Origin: Tomocerus qinae
Taxonomy: Eukaryota; Arthropoda; Collembola; Entomobryomorpha; Tomoceridae
Assembly (NCBI GenBank): GCA_020055645.1
Contig: CM034546.1
Location: forward strand, 90,520,001 to 90,584,000
Direction of reading: 5' to 3'
DNA length: 64,000 bases
Below the pieces are notes generated by a model. The model was not told where the DNA came from. It made no database searches and saw only the letters and a list, made by a program, of their open reading frames with translations. This document shows, one piece after another, positions 1 through 12,608 of this stretch. The position numbers were made by a program, and so were the translations under genes. Positions within the stretch are counted from its first letter, which is position 1. Every line of letters begins with the position of its first letter.

Positions 1-401
1 CTGTGACTTGCATCAATCTGTGGAAATACAGAAGGGAAACTGAAATGGCTACCAATACCAAACAAAAAGAATCGTACGTTTTTAACACACTTTGTATTTA
101 TGAATTTTTTTTGCTTATGGGTACAACCTTAAATTAAATCAACCTGGATTGGATGATGTTAATTAATGCATTCTTTATCCCGGACAGGGTGCTACTGTTC
201 CTGAAACTCTTAGCAATAATGGGCGTACCGATGATATTAGCAAAACTTCCAAATTTGTTGAACATTAGTTGGGCCAAAAGACTAACTAACTTCGTTTACG
301 CTGCTCAAGCCTTTGCTCTTTTAGTGCTTTTCATAGTCAAACATTTTGTAGTTGTTCGCAAAGTGTTAATGAAATTTAATATTAAAGAGCTTTGTCATTA
401 A
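1..401 (+). CDS. Methuselah-like (family B) GPCR, C-terminal part, partial at left edge
   Basis: Two exons are visible: 3-73 (frame open from base 3, running off the window) and 188-401 (stop TAA 399-401). They join across a 114-bp intron with donor GTACGT at 74 and acceptor ACAG ending at 187; the split serine codon (TC|G) keeps the frame. The first exon reads TCINLWKYRRETEM, a basic stretch like the third intracellular loop of Methuselah receptors. The second gives two hydrophobic segments, LFLKLLAIMGVPMILAKL (TM6-like, with the RLFxxMGV pattern of the family) and a TM7-like span from FVYAAQAF to LFIVKHF, then a short basic tail VVVRKVLMKF. Methuselah-family proteins are insect secretin-like GPCRs with roles in stress and lifespan. 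Only about 94 residues are seen, so the subfamily and ligand cannot be judged. Another family-B or adhesion receptor is possible, and a pseudogene cannot be excluded from this end alone. Confidence 0.62.
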
Positions 402-3400
402 TTTGTTCTGCGAAAATAATAATCAACCTGCTCAGTTTTTGTCATTTACGAAGATAACAGACATGCTGTAAACAATCAACTTTTTATGTTTCACTTTAAC
501 TAATTATAACTATGATGCATGATTATCGAATTTCAAGGAAAATACCCCACAGTGCACACTAAAAGTATTTAGTAATACATAAAATGCTATCATATCCTGT
601 ATGGAAATGACAATTAAGCTATATCTGCCTATTCTTTCTTTGTAGTACAACTTATAACAAGTTTCATTAAAAAAGTATGCACACCAACCAGGAAAAATAA
701 TAGTAACGAGAATGTGTGTAGGTATAGCTAAAAGCGTGCCTCTAGTCACAATGTTTACTGAGATAATGTAAATGTATCATAAAGTCAACATCAATTGAAA
801 GATATTTCTGTCATGAAATCTTACTGCACACTTTGGCTTTCATGAAACGTTGTCATTAATAGCCAATTTTAACACATCTATTTGACTGAGATTATCATGA
901 ATACTTCTTCTCAATTATATAGAGATATTTTATGTGTAGACAGATGTCTCGACCGAAAATCAAACGTGGGAGGTTGTCTTTCTTAAAATATACGGGTTTT
1001 GTCACATACGTTAGATAAAATTCCTTACGAGAAGGATAGTAGGATACCTACTATACCGCTGATCAATTATATCTGTATCAATACCCCGTGAAGGTTTAGA
1101 TTATGACAGATATGGTGCATAATAATAAAGAACTGTAAACGATCACAGATCAAAGGAGTATTTTTAGCTCTTGATTGGATCATAACTCTGTTGAAAGAGA
1201 AGGATGATTAATAATTTATATATGACGTGCATACAGAAATAAAAGTGGAGAGATGCTCTATAAATCAGCAACAAAATTGTATACATAGGTATACATGGTA
1301 ATAGAGACAGAGTGGGAAGTAAACACAAGGAAATACAGTTTTGCGACATCCAGGCAAAAAAGCAAAGGTTCTTCGGTGAGATTATTGTCTCTTGGGAAAT
1401 TTCCATCTTTGACCTAGAAGAGTCGGCGAAGACCGAAAGAGCGTAAACCTGTACTTACTGAGTTGGATTAACTGGACCATATCATACGCAGCTATGATGT
1501 GATACAGTTAAGGGAGAGTCCTTCCGGCCCAAGAATAATAAAACAACCCAAACCAACGCGCAGGGATATAAATATAGTCATAAAAACATAAAATAAACAC
1601 CTCAAACTACCAAATCGCTGGAAGGGTGGAAGATGCCAAGAATCAGCATCAAAACTCCACTTTGTATTATGGAATAGGTACGCAAGTAATTTCTCCTGGA
1701 GAGGAAGGATAAAGCAGGAGTATTTCTCCAGCATTCATTATTCAACGTTTAAATAAAGTATGCAGATCAATAGGCAAATCGTTGAAAGCATAATATGTAC
1801 TCCATTTTAATTCGTTTTTGTTAACCATGGACGGATGCTGAATCATTGCGTCGTGATTAAAAGCCTGTTGACATTACGTAGTCTGTTGAGTTTACCTTTT
1901 GGAATTGGTTCCGACTTTTCATTTCTTTATTTCCCAGTGCTATTTACTTATATACAATGTACATATTTGCATTATTATAACAATGTATTGACGTAAAATG
2001 TCGGTATAATAGTTTTCACTAACAATCTTTCTATTAGAATACAGTTCCCATTCTAATGATATGCATACTTCAACTAATGTAAAAGACATGACAGTGAAAC
2101 GCTCAAGCACTTATGTGATTGTCACAAGAATCTGTTTATATCAACTGAAGATATTTATTTATTTTCTTATATAGCTATACGAACGTAACTATTTCTGCCA
2201 CAACATCCTGTCTCAATTTGATTTTAGACTACAACAGATTGAACTTGATTCTTATAACAAACGAACAGCTTTCTCCATAGGATTGACAAGTGATTTAATT
2301 GGCTAAATTGAATTCATACAGGAATATATTTACTTAAACTGCCTCCACATATCTAAATTCAGCATGCCTTGTTTCATTTTGACTTATTTGCAGGTGCTTT
2401 GAAAATTTTATGATATGTCACGGCGTAAATTCTTATTGTCATTCTCCATGTGTGTATTAATGAACGAATTTCTAGGAAAGAGCGTGAAGACATTGTTAAT
2501 CAGATAACATTCTTGGGTGGGAAAATGCCTACATAGCTGCTAAATGTAATCCGACGATATGAAACTCGTGTGAATATTCGCACAAGTCTAATACAGTGGG
2601 ATGGGTATTTGCTCAAAGTACTAATGGAGTTCGAACACATAAACACGAATTCAAAATTGTCATTTCGTATTCATAGCGTGTTTTTATACTTGTTGTGATG
2701 TTCTGTGTATTCAAAAGCACATTACTACATGCAACATAAAATGTTATTGACAATGCACACGACATATTTTATGTCGAACGGATCAAAAATGTAAATACCA
2801 TGTGCACTACTATTACATGTATGCCAAATATATGAAATATTGGAACAGAAATACAATGATGTTATACGTTGCAGAATGCATACTGTCACGTATAATGCTA
2901 AGCATACAATAAAAGCAGTCACTGCTATGCCATACACAATTTCTGCACGTAATAAATGGGCATCTGTATTTTCAATTGAAATATTGCATTGAAACTGAAA
3001 CTGCACTTTATAGACATCTAGTCATATGTGAATAGACACATATAAAAGGGAACCGTGCACAAAAGCAGATTACTAATATATCAAATCAACCATCGGATAG
3101 AAGAAAGCACATTTTCTGCACAAACTATTTATCGAATACCAATGTAAGCAAAATTGCTTCAATAATTTACTTTGAATTGCTGCTCCGTCAACTGTGAATT
3201 TTATCCTTTTCGTAGAAATGCTTATTTAGTTGAATCTAATATTATCATGGAACCACAAGGAATTATCTGTCTGCAACGTTTTCAGGTAGCACTATATATT
3301 GGAATTCAGGTAGCACTAAAGAATAATCTACGTTCCTGCGACTGAGACCGCTCCTTAATTATACTACTTATCTTACGATAAGGGAAAAGTCCCTAGAGTA

Positions 3401-6400
3401 ATTATGTTCTAATTCTTTGGAGAATTTGGCTAGGAATACAATTAAAAGCAGTGCACATTTCGGAGAATAGTCACAAATAAAATATTAACCAAGATTTTTT
3501 AGAGCTTTTCTCTTTCCTCCATGACTATTCTTAATTATGACTATTGGACTGTGACGCAAACGTTCGGACATAAATAACAGGAAAACATGTTATTCACTAT
3601 CTTTTGCCAAGAATGTTTTCGGAATTCGTAATTGCATAAATGGCAAAGCAATAAGCAAACAGACTGGTTAAACATTAATGCATTACACATGGCTTAAGTA
3701 GTTAAGTAGAGTTACAAGGAAAAAGTTTGTGGGTTTGGCCACTTGTTGTATTGTCGAGTCGATGATTGATTATTAGTCACAAAGCACACGAACATTTATA
3801 TAGCAATTATATATAGTGCAGCAATTGCGTATCAGATAAGTAAATAGTGCGGAAAACCTTAAATGAAACTGAAATCGTGTTATTTTGTGTATAAAATGAA
3901 TTTTAACCGACTGAAAAAATAAATTCTTATCACACCCCAAAGCACTGTAATGCCTTTTCGTCACGTTTGTGTTCCTATTGCTAAATGTGATTTGAATTTA
4001 GAATGTCTTAATAACTAAAGAAGCAAACCCACGCATAGGATTACAAGCTGTATTTATATAACATGGAATACTATACCTAGATGAAATCAAACCTGCTGTA
4101 AGACATAAGAGAGAGAAACATTTTATTTCAATAAAGTATCTACATCCCAGACATTTCAACCATCTACACCTCATTTATAATCAATTTATTTCAAGTTCTT
4201 AAATTTTACATGAAAGGAATTTATTTATATCTGTATTCATGTTATTATAACATCGTGTATGGAGCACCATTCAACAGGGAATTTAATCACAATGTAGAGA
4301 GTGCAGCATAAAAGCTTTGCCAACAATGGAAGCTTTGATACTTTCACAGACACACGTGTCATTCTTTGTGAGATTGCATCTAATAATAACAATAAATACA
4401 AAATGTAGAGCAGCCGATACGTGAACTACGTAAAAATGTGTTTATTTTCTTTTATTACCATTGTCATTGCCACAAGTATAGCTGTGCTTTACTTGCATTA
4501 TATTTTTAATGCTTGTAACTTTGAGCGCGTAGTGTACGTGCGTAAGTAAGTTTTTTTCATCATTTGGCTTGCGGTTCTTTTCATAGACTAATACTCGTAC
4601 TTAGCTGAACACCATGGTTCTGTGGAGAGGAGGAGGAACAAAGACAAACGTATCTTGCACCAGTACTTATGACACAGACGAAGTTGGATGAACTTTTCCC
4701 ATTTCTTACTTTTCTGCAGAGACCTGTCCTAAGTTTTCATAGAGAGTACTTCACTCAACACTCCACAGAGTCTTGACAAGTCTGGGTGTTAGAAAATATT
4801 ATATTTGATACATGGTCCCTGTAGAAGTACTTAAATACCATAATATCATGATGTGTACTCAAGTCAAGTAAAACTCATTCTCAGTTAAGTTATAACTAGC
4901 ACTTTCTATTTTCATTCCATTTCATCTCAAGCCCCGTGGATTCACATTTACCATTCTTTTCTGCAAACCAAGACAGGAAAACTCAAATTCATTAAAGTTG
5001 AGGTAATTTCTTTTAATACATTCAAATCGCTTTCATTTGACACTGATAAGGAGGATGGACTGACTATTACAAGCCCCATTACTCTGGCGGATGTTTTTAT
5101 CTACCTTTATATCTCAATTTCCTCCATTGAATTCTGTAACGAACAACATAATTATAGGGAAATCAAAACTAAATCTGCAATTGTTCGCAGTTTTAATGCT
5201 TTTGCTTGCTATATATATGAGCAATTAACTGTCACGTTCATTTATCCCCATAGGCATCTGTAATTACATACATCGCACGTTATACTACTACTTATATCTA
5301 CAATTGTGGTTATCAAGAAATAATAATTCCTCCTGTCTATCTTTTTACAAGCTATTATTTTATTTTCATCCCCCTTGTAATTCGGTTGTTATAATTTGCA
5401 GTACTAATGCTACTAAGAGCAATTGCCAAGTAAAGAAAAGTAGAAAATAAAATTATTGTTATAATAATAAGATTAATAAACATATTGCAGCCACAAGCAC
5501 TAATTATTAGTATAGTTGGCTATCTCTAAGTTGACTATTGCAAACTGTCAAGTTCACTTTCAAGTAAAGTATTATTACTTTTCTGGTTATCTGTCGTCTA
5601 TTACAATTGCGGTTTATCTTATCCCTCCCATTATCCGTCTACAATATAATAGAAACTCGTTTGTTATGCAGCTAAGCTTAACTTATTGCAAAAGCCGTTT
5701 CTAATTCCATTTTATCGCTTAAACGTTGCACTGTCTGCTATAATAATAGTAATTCATTTACATTGACAGTTCTATTGGCCATTGTACATTAATTGCCGGA
5801 CAAGGTTACTAGATCAATGGAAAGAATCCTCATGTTGATATTGACAGTGAAAAAACATCATGCAATATATTGCCTTGGTATATGTCTATATACTACTTTT
5901 GGAATAGCTCCTTACAAAAAGACGATTATATCGATTGCTACTCTTCTGGCACATAACTTAGGCACCTAGATTCCTTATTGACATTGACAGTGACATATCA
6001 CCCAGCCTTTATCAGAATTTTCTGCATTTTACCTTACCCCTTTTTTAAGTTATCATTGATTAACCTGTCACAACTAGGAAGGCAATCGAAACCATCTTTG
6101 TCCCAAAATACAAAGAGATGAAGAATGAAGGTAAGTACAGATAATATTAGGCTATGAACATTGTATTTTACGATTTGCATCATTTGCATTTCTCAAACTG
6201 TGTTAAACTAACTTTTCTTTGATTAAAAACAAAACGGGACTTATTGTAATTATTATTAGACATGTATTACTACAGATATCACTTGCATAATTTACTATTA
6301 AGTATTTATAGCATTGTATCATTAACAAACTTTAGACATCATAACTCATGAAGGTCCTTTTTAAACGACCAACTGATATTACAGCATAGAAATTGAAGTT

Positions 6401-9400
6401 ACGGAGTAACAAGTTGGCAAGTTACAAAGTAACAATGGGATGTGGAGGACAAGATTTTGTGTTGAAACATCACAAACAAAAATAAAAGTGACTGTTTATT
6501 AGTGTGTCAAATGACCGCCTAAGTGCAAGTTGAAGCAGGAAAAATGAAAGTGATTTTTTGTCACGATTTTAAGTCGACTTACGACTGAGTTTGTATTTGC
6601 TTAAGTTGTATAGGTAAATGACTTGTTTGGAAAAATCTCATGCAAGATTTTATTTACTAGCACAGGGTCATTATTTGTCTACAAGTACTGTACAAGTGAG
6701 TACCACACAGAACATGGGCCAAGTTGATAGGGAATAGGAATGCACTACCAGTATGCAAAGGAATGTAATTGGTAGAAGTGAGTAAGTTACTGAGTAAGTT
6801 CATGAAAAATAAAAGTCAATCGAATTCATTGGAGTGGGTAAAGAGCGGACTAAACTGACGACTCTTCCTTCACTTGCTGTTGTTGCTTCTGCTTACTGGT
6901 CTGGTTATCCTCATCTGGTCTTGGTTCAGTTAGGGTAACTTTTCACAACAAAGCAATCATGAGTGACCACAAAACCTAGATAGTGGTCAGTGCCATTGCC
7001 ATTCTGCAATCAAAGCCAAAATAATTCAACCTAAACGATAATCCTTCCCTTACGTTCACTATTCTGCTATATCTAAGCCTTTTATTTCCTCTAGCACTCT
7101 TGCTACTTGGCTCTAGTTACCAACATTTACTCAGTAATAAAATCAGCACAACTGAGAAATTCTATTAACTCCCAAAAAGACGACTTATCTTTTAATAATG
7201 TTGATGTAATGATGACGAATGCTAAAAACGCCTACAACGCAAATGGTCTATTTCAAATCCAAAAATAATTATTTTAGACTTTCATATATAATTGCATGGA
7301 AATAGATATAGATTACATAAATAGTTGCATATTGGCAGATTTTTAGGATAAATAGTTACAGTATATTATAGACACTTATATTTGTGTCGTACATTCACAA
7401 GTAGGATTTTTATGAATCCATTTCCTCGCTAAATTACATACTATTTTTACACGTGTTTAGATACTGGGCAGCATGATTCCACGATACGGTGAAATTGCTA
7501 AAATCTAATGCAGATAGTTTATTCATCTGCATGAAATAATCTGGACCAGCCAGAAGCATCTTCCCATGCCATATGCCACACAATTTACTACGTAATTGTT
7601 TTACTAAAGACTTTATTTATGTAAGCAATTATTTTCTGTAAGCAACTGTTCCTGATATTGTCCCAAGGCTGGATTTTTATATACTAAAACTATGTATATT
7701 AATTCTAAGAGAAGTTGTTTGGTTATTTTACAATTTAATTTTCCTGCTTTTGATCAGTTTGACAGATTCCAATGAAACAAACTAATATCTACTTGGTTTT
7801 AAAATATTATGTCAATGACGCATTTCGGAGTACAAAATACATAGCCACCCTACATTCTTTAGATAGATTCGGTGAAAAAAGTTAAATCCGATTTACGCGG
7901 AATGAATTACATGCGAAACCAATCAAATATAAGTAATTCACTCAGCTTCCTTACATTATATTGCTAAAGTCTATCTGCATGTTTAAACATCATTTGTTTA
8001 ATAATCATTTCTTGCTTGGCCTGTTGAGCATAGGTATATAGTATAGTGTGAATGCTTTTATAGTGTGAATATCACAAATCCCACGCGAATTTAATAAGGA
8101 AAACTAATCGCACTGGAAGCTATAACTAAATGGAAAAAGGTAGAAGATTAAGAGTCTAATGTCAAAGGTAAGCAGTTTGATGAATAGAACTCATCCGTTG
8201 AAAATCTTTCTAAATCTTCTTAAAAGAAACTTCTGAAGCGTCTTTCTAGTAGTTACTTTAGTATTCCATTAAGCAATTGAGTATCGTAGTATTTACGGGG
8301 AAAAGCTTACTAAAGATTAGAAACGAAAAGAGCTAAAATAATTTAGAGCATGTTCTATCACTTGAAGTAAACACTCGTAAACGCTTATAGTGTATTGATA
8401 GTGTGAGTAGTAGTACTTAGATGCTTAGATATTTATTTATTTATCCAAAGCCCTTTCCGAGCTTCTTAAAGGACAATTGACTCACATTAATCTAAAAGCA
8501 AATAAGAAAGTCACAAAGCTACTGACAACTGGATTTCGCACAAGTTGTAATTTAAGGGATTCAAGATTCAGTATGGGGAATGATAATCAGTTTATAATTT
8601 TTACTCGTTGATGCTGCGATGTAGTTAGAGATACTGTTTACATTAATACCTAATCATGAGCACCATCCTTATTGTTATTGTATTATGTTCCTCACCTCAG
8701 TCGAAAAAATTTGACCTGAATGGAGAGAATCGACTAATGAAATGAAGAGGAATTGTTGAGATGTTGATTGCAGAGTGGCACGGCTTTCTTGGTCGGACAG
8801 GCACACCTGCCCTCGTCTGTTCAACGATCTCTTCGCTCAAATATTTTCACGCAATGTCTTTCCAATTCATTACATCTGTACTGTGCAGATATATATGCAG
8901 ATTAGTTAGTGCTTGTGCTGTCGGCTGCTGAAATATTTATTGCTGTAAAAATGAAACTCATCTGCTATTATCTTTGTTGTTCCATGTCCGGTCGTTGTTT
9001 ATCTGTTTGTGTATGCACAATGCGGACGGTTTTATGAGATATAAATGAAAGCTAAGGACACAAATTCCTTCTCACGCTAAGCTCACATAATATATATTAT
9101 ACATATTCCTCCTATAATTGGGTAGGCAAATTATGGCTTGCCAAAATAAACAAAGCGTAACAAAACAATTTATAGATTTGTCAATTTGAAGATGTAAACA
9201 TTGTAAGAAATTTTATTACTTTGAGCATTGATAATGATTCGTATCCAACCTGCAAGTACTAAACATATACCTACAGTTTTCTAATAAAGTTAGAGATAAA
9301 TTGCAACTTTGGAGTGTCTCTCTCACAACTACAGGTACCAAATAAGAAACGAATTATTGTCTTGGAATGTAAAATTATCTGCCTAAACAGAAATGAAAGT

Positions 9401-11318
9401 TTTTTGGCAAAAACAAAAATATTAACTTCCTATGTAAGGACATGTAAGAGTCAAAGCTTTAATTTGAGTGTCATTGTAATACTGTCAACTTTACTTTCCA
9501 TTAACATTGCTAGCATAATTACCTCCACACATCCCATCACGTTAAAGGAAGACATTAGCGTAACAGTCAGGACCAAATTACGTATTTATAGTAGGGCATC
9601 TTGCTTTTGTCAAAATTTCCATTATTGTACTCATGCAGATAATAATGCAAGCAAGTAAATAAATTCATCACAAGAATTTTCTTTACTAGCCATGTCAGCA
9701 AAATTATCCCCCGTAATTAAAATGGAAACTTAGTTCGGTGCTAATTATTGGAGTATTAATTAATCCACTACACTAGGATTGAAAGTAATCAGCTATAAGT
9801 AGCTCAGTAGCTGTAACTAATGAATAATCTTACGCAAAGTACGTATTTTGCATAAAGATATTCCTTTATCTCGTGTTCTATGCAGATTAAATAGAGACTT
9901 TCCGTACAAAATAGTCTTAAATCTGATTTATCTGACAGTTTACGGGGGTTTTGTGATGCATAATATGACTTTGGAAATATTATTTGGGAAACAGACACAA
10001 AGCTCTATGAAAATGAAAGTATTGCTGTATTGATACTGTTGGAATGATCAGTTTAATATCATTGCCTATACTCATATGTCAATTTAGAGTACAGAAGTAA
10101 GTCTCATACTACAGAAATTAATCACCAGAATTATAAGCAAAAGGAAAACTTCCGTTCTTCATTGAGATATTTTTGTTATTATGCAGCGTTGTATGTAATT
10201 GGGGCATTGCATGAATAATGAAGTTTGCATGTCAAATGTTTGGTATGACGCAGGTATTTCAGATTGGAAATAGTTTTCTGGAGAATCAGAAACAGTCTGA
10301 CTGACACGAAGACACAATCATCAAAATAAACAAAACAAACGTCTAAGTTTTCATTTTATTCACAAGACGAGACACGTCTTCTATTTAGAAGTTGATTTTC
10401 TGTTCAGTTGAACATTAAATCGATCAGAACATCTGCCACTTTTCTTTAACTGGATTTTATAGTACAGGTTACATTTTGCATTCTTTGGCTAAGAATACCG
10501 TCTGACTTCGATTATTTGTAGCCGTCAGAAGTTTGGATAACTAAATGCATATTGGAACTCTAGGTACAACTGCAAAGACGTATAACTGTCCATAAACGCC
10601 TTGTGATTGTACGTCAGTTTTGTAAGTTTTGAAGGATTCTAGAACAAAATGGCTAAAGGGCATGAAAATAAAGTTAAAAGTTGTAAGTAGCATAACATGT
10701 ATCAACTTCTGTGTGGAGTTACATTCAGGATGAACTTATAAAGCTATTTTCAAAATGCGCAGACGGTTTTTAACTTTTGTGATGTTATTAAGAGTGGAAG
10801 AATTTTGCTTGTCTTATTCCGTTTTTATCGGATTCCTTTTCAGCTTATCATATCGCCGACCTGAGAGTGCCCGCAGGTTAAATTGTATGCTTCTCTCTCA
10901 GGTGCAAGGCACATTCTGAATGGCAGAGGCACTTGGATATCATTACACAATTTCATACAAATACAAGATGGTGTTTTCTTAAATGCCAGAGTTCTTAAAA
11001 ATGCTATTAGGTTCGTCCTACGTCCTACTACTATCAAAGATGTAGGTCACTAGATATCGTAGTTCATCTGAAACCGACGCAACACAAAAAAACTACTAAT
11101 TAATTACAAAATTCTATTAGGAAAAAGTAAGAAAAGTAATAAAATATGCAAGAGACTTTTGTTTATCATGTTCGTAGGTTGATGGTAGATTATAACCATT
11201 TTAGTGCTAGGACTGATGCAAGGAGAACGTAGTAAATATTAAAATGGGAGGATCGCTTTCATTGTTATATTGAGTGTGACTGCGTCCGTCCGTGGTCATA
11301 ATAATATCTTGCTATAGG
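402..11318. other. Gene-poor AT-rich intergenic DNA
   Basis: No reading frame here combines coding-like composition, splice signals and recognisable protein motifs. Short open frames of 60-115 codons occur on both strands but are what AT-rich DNA gives by chance. An ATGAAG followed by GTAAGT at 6125-6136 looks like a mini first exon but has no visible promoter. AATAAA at about 1121 could serve the receptor gene ending at 401. Confidence 0.5.
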
Positions 11319-11631
11319 TATACCGTATTAATCGATTTAGTTCCCCAGGGGAACTCCCATTTGGAGACCATTTTTTGGTCAAAAATATTCTTATAGTTCC
11401 CCACATGGGGAATTATTATGATATGGGGAACTATATTTCGAATGGCAAATTAAAAAATTTCAATGTCAAGTTTTCGTATTATTTCAATGTAAAATTAAAT
11501 TCTAAATGTAGTGAATGAGCATATTAGTACGAATTTAGATTTCAACGTCGTCGTCAGCCGATGGAGATACGTTTATAGGTTCGGTTAGATCAACATCCAT
11601 TTCTTCATCATCTTCATTCTACTATAAAAAC

Positions 11632-12016
11632 TTTACCACTTTTTATCCTTTTTACCATCATTGGTAAAAATGCATATAATGGTAAAAATGGTAAATTACA
11701 GTGAACACTTAGCAGAGATACACAAACGACACATTAAAATAAGTTTTAATTATTCAATAAGGATGATTTTGTCCCAATTAGTTGACTCTTTCTTGGATTA
11801 ATTAACACACATTAAGTTGGACAGTCAATTTAGGACAACAATCGTCAGCTGCAGCGGTATTTTATGTATTAGTGTCGAATTTTATTCAAACTCTGTACGA
11901 AATTTAAATAAAACTATTTTTTACCATTTCTTACCAATTATATCATTTACCACTGATGTTTAGGTGGTGGTAAATATTATAATACCATTAAAAACCACTT
12001 ACCAATAAATGGTAAA
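11632..12016. repeat. GGTAAA/TTTACC inverted-repeat cluster
   Basis: Many copies of TTTACC and GGTAAA lie in opposite orientations: several in 11632-11696 and again in 11921-12016, around a unique middle. They could be the remnant arms of another hairpin-type element inserted in the larger one. The outer ends do not match well enough to define boundaries. Confidence 0.45.
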
Positions 12017-12098
12017 TAGTATTTTGTACACTGGTTGGCACATATGTACTGACTGGGTAGAGATGCACTGGCTAAGTGCAGATTCACTGATGTATTTG

Positions 12099-12443
12099 GG
12101 CTAGATTTAGGCAGCGGGATATCGTTGCCTCAATTGCCCCTGTTGCCTCCATTGCCCTCTCCCCCGTTGCCCCTAGTTTAGCCACTTAACCTATTATTTG
12201 CTTCCATTTACTATTTCTGCCTCTTTTTTGACCGAACCTAATTAAAAATAAGCATATTACTTGCTTGTTAGGAATTAACAATGAAAGAGTTTATTTTTTA
12301 TTAGGTTAGGTCAAAAAAGAGGCAAAAATAGTGACGGTAGGCAACGGGGACAATATATTAAAGTAATAGGTTAAGTGGCTAAACTAGGAGCAACGGGGGA
12401 GGGGGCAATTGAGGCAACGATATCCCGCTGCCTAAATCCAGCC
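12099..12443. mobile_element. Nested MITE-like hairpin element (about 345 bp)
   Basis: The left arm (12099 to about 12245) and right arm (about 12298 to 12443) are imperfect reverse complements over most of their length, with a loop of roughly 55 bp. The best match is GATTTAGGCAGCGGGATATC followed by GTTGCCTCAATTGCCCC on the left and its complement on the right. An inner matching pair contains GCCACTTAACCTATTA and CCTCTTTTTTGACC. There is no coding capacity. It sits inside the 11319-12608 element, so it inserted there later. Flanking TGTATTTG versus GTGATTTG is at best an imperfect 8-bp duplication. Confidence 0.72.
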
Positions 12444-12608
12444 GTGATTTGAATAATAATATCTTTAATTTAGAATTTTAGGGTGGGGAACTATTTCGAT
12501 ATGGGGAACTAAACAATTGGAGAGCCGTATTTTCCCAAATTTATTTATTTAGTTCCCCACCTGGGGAATTATTGCGATAAGGGGAACTAAATCGATTAAT
12601 ACGGTATA

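Larger units (their letters stand above)
11319..12608. mobile_element. Non-autonomous DNA transposon with 28-bp perfect terminal inverted repeats
   Basis: The first 28 bases (11319-11346, starting TATACCGTATTAATCG) recur exactly as reverse complement at 12581-12608. Inside both ends the word AGTTCCCC / GGGGAACT is repeated several times as short palindromes (for example 11341-11352, 11396-11412, 11434-11441, 12484-12491, 12509-12516, 12551-12568), like subterminal transposase-binding sites. No transposase frame is present. The ends could be read as TA target-site duplications around TIRs beginning TACCG (11321-12606), which would suit a Tc1/mariner-type mover, but a two-base duplication is weak evidence. 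The interior holds a second hairpin element and a GGTAAA-rich block, so the element looks like a nest of insertions. Confidence 0.75.

Noticed and set aside
2725..3006. Minus-strand open frame with a hydrophobic stretch resembling a membrane segment.
   Set aside because: AT-rich composition alone gives such stretches; no splice signals, neighbours or motif support it.
6125..6136. ATGAAG followed by GTAAGT, a possible first exon for the plus-strand YGPP gene (would give MK + signal peptide).
   Set aside because: It has no visible core promoter and would need a 13-kb intron; the 15.8-kb candidate has TATA, Inr and donor in the right order.
9314..9658. 114-codon plus-strand open frame.
   Set aside because: Codon composition follows the AT-rich background, and no recognisable motif or splice context is present.
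10840..11037. Minus-strand 65-codon frame in a locally GC-richer patch.
   Set aside because: Could be a transposon remnant, but no domain is recognisable and it is too short to support.
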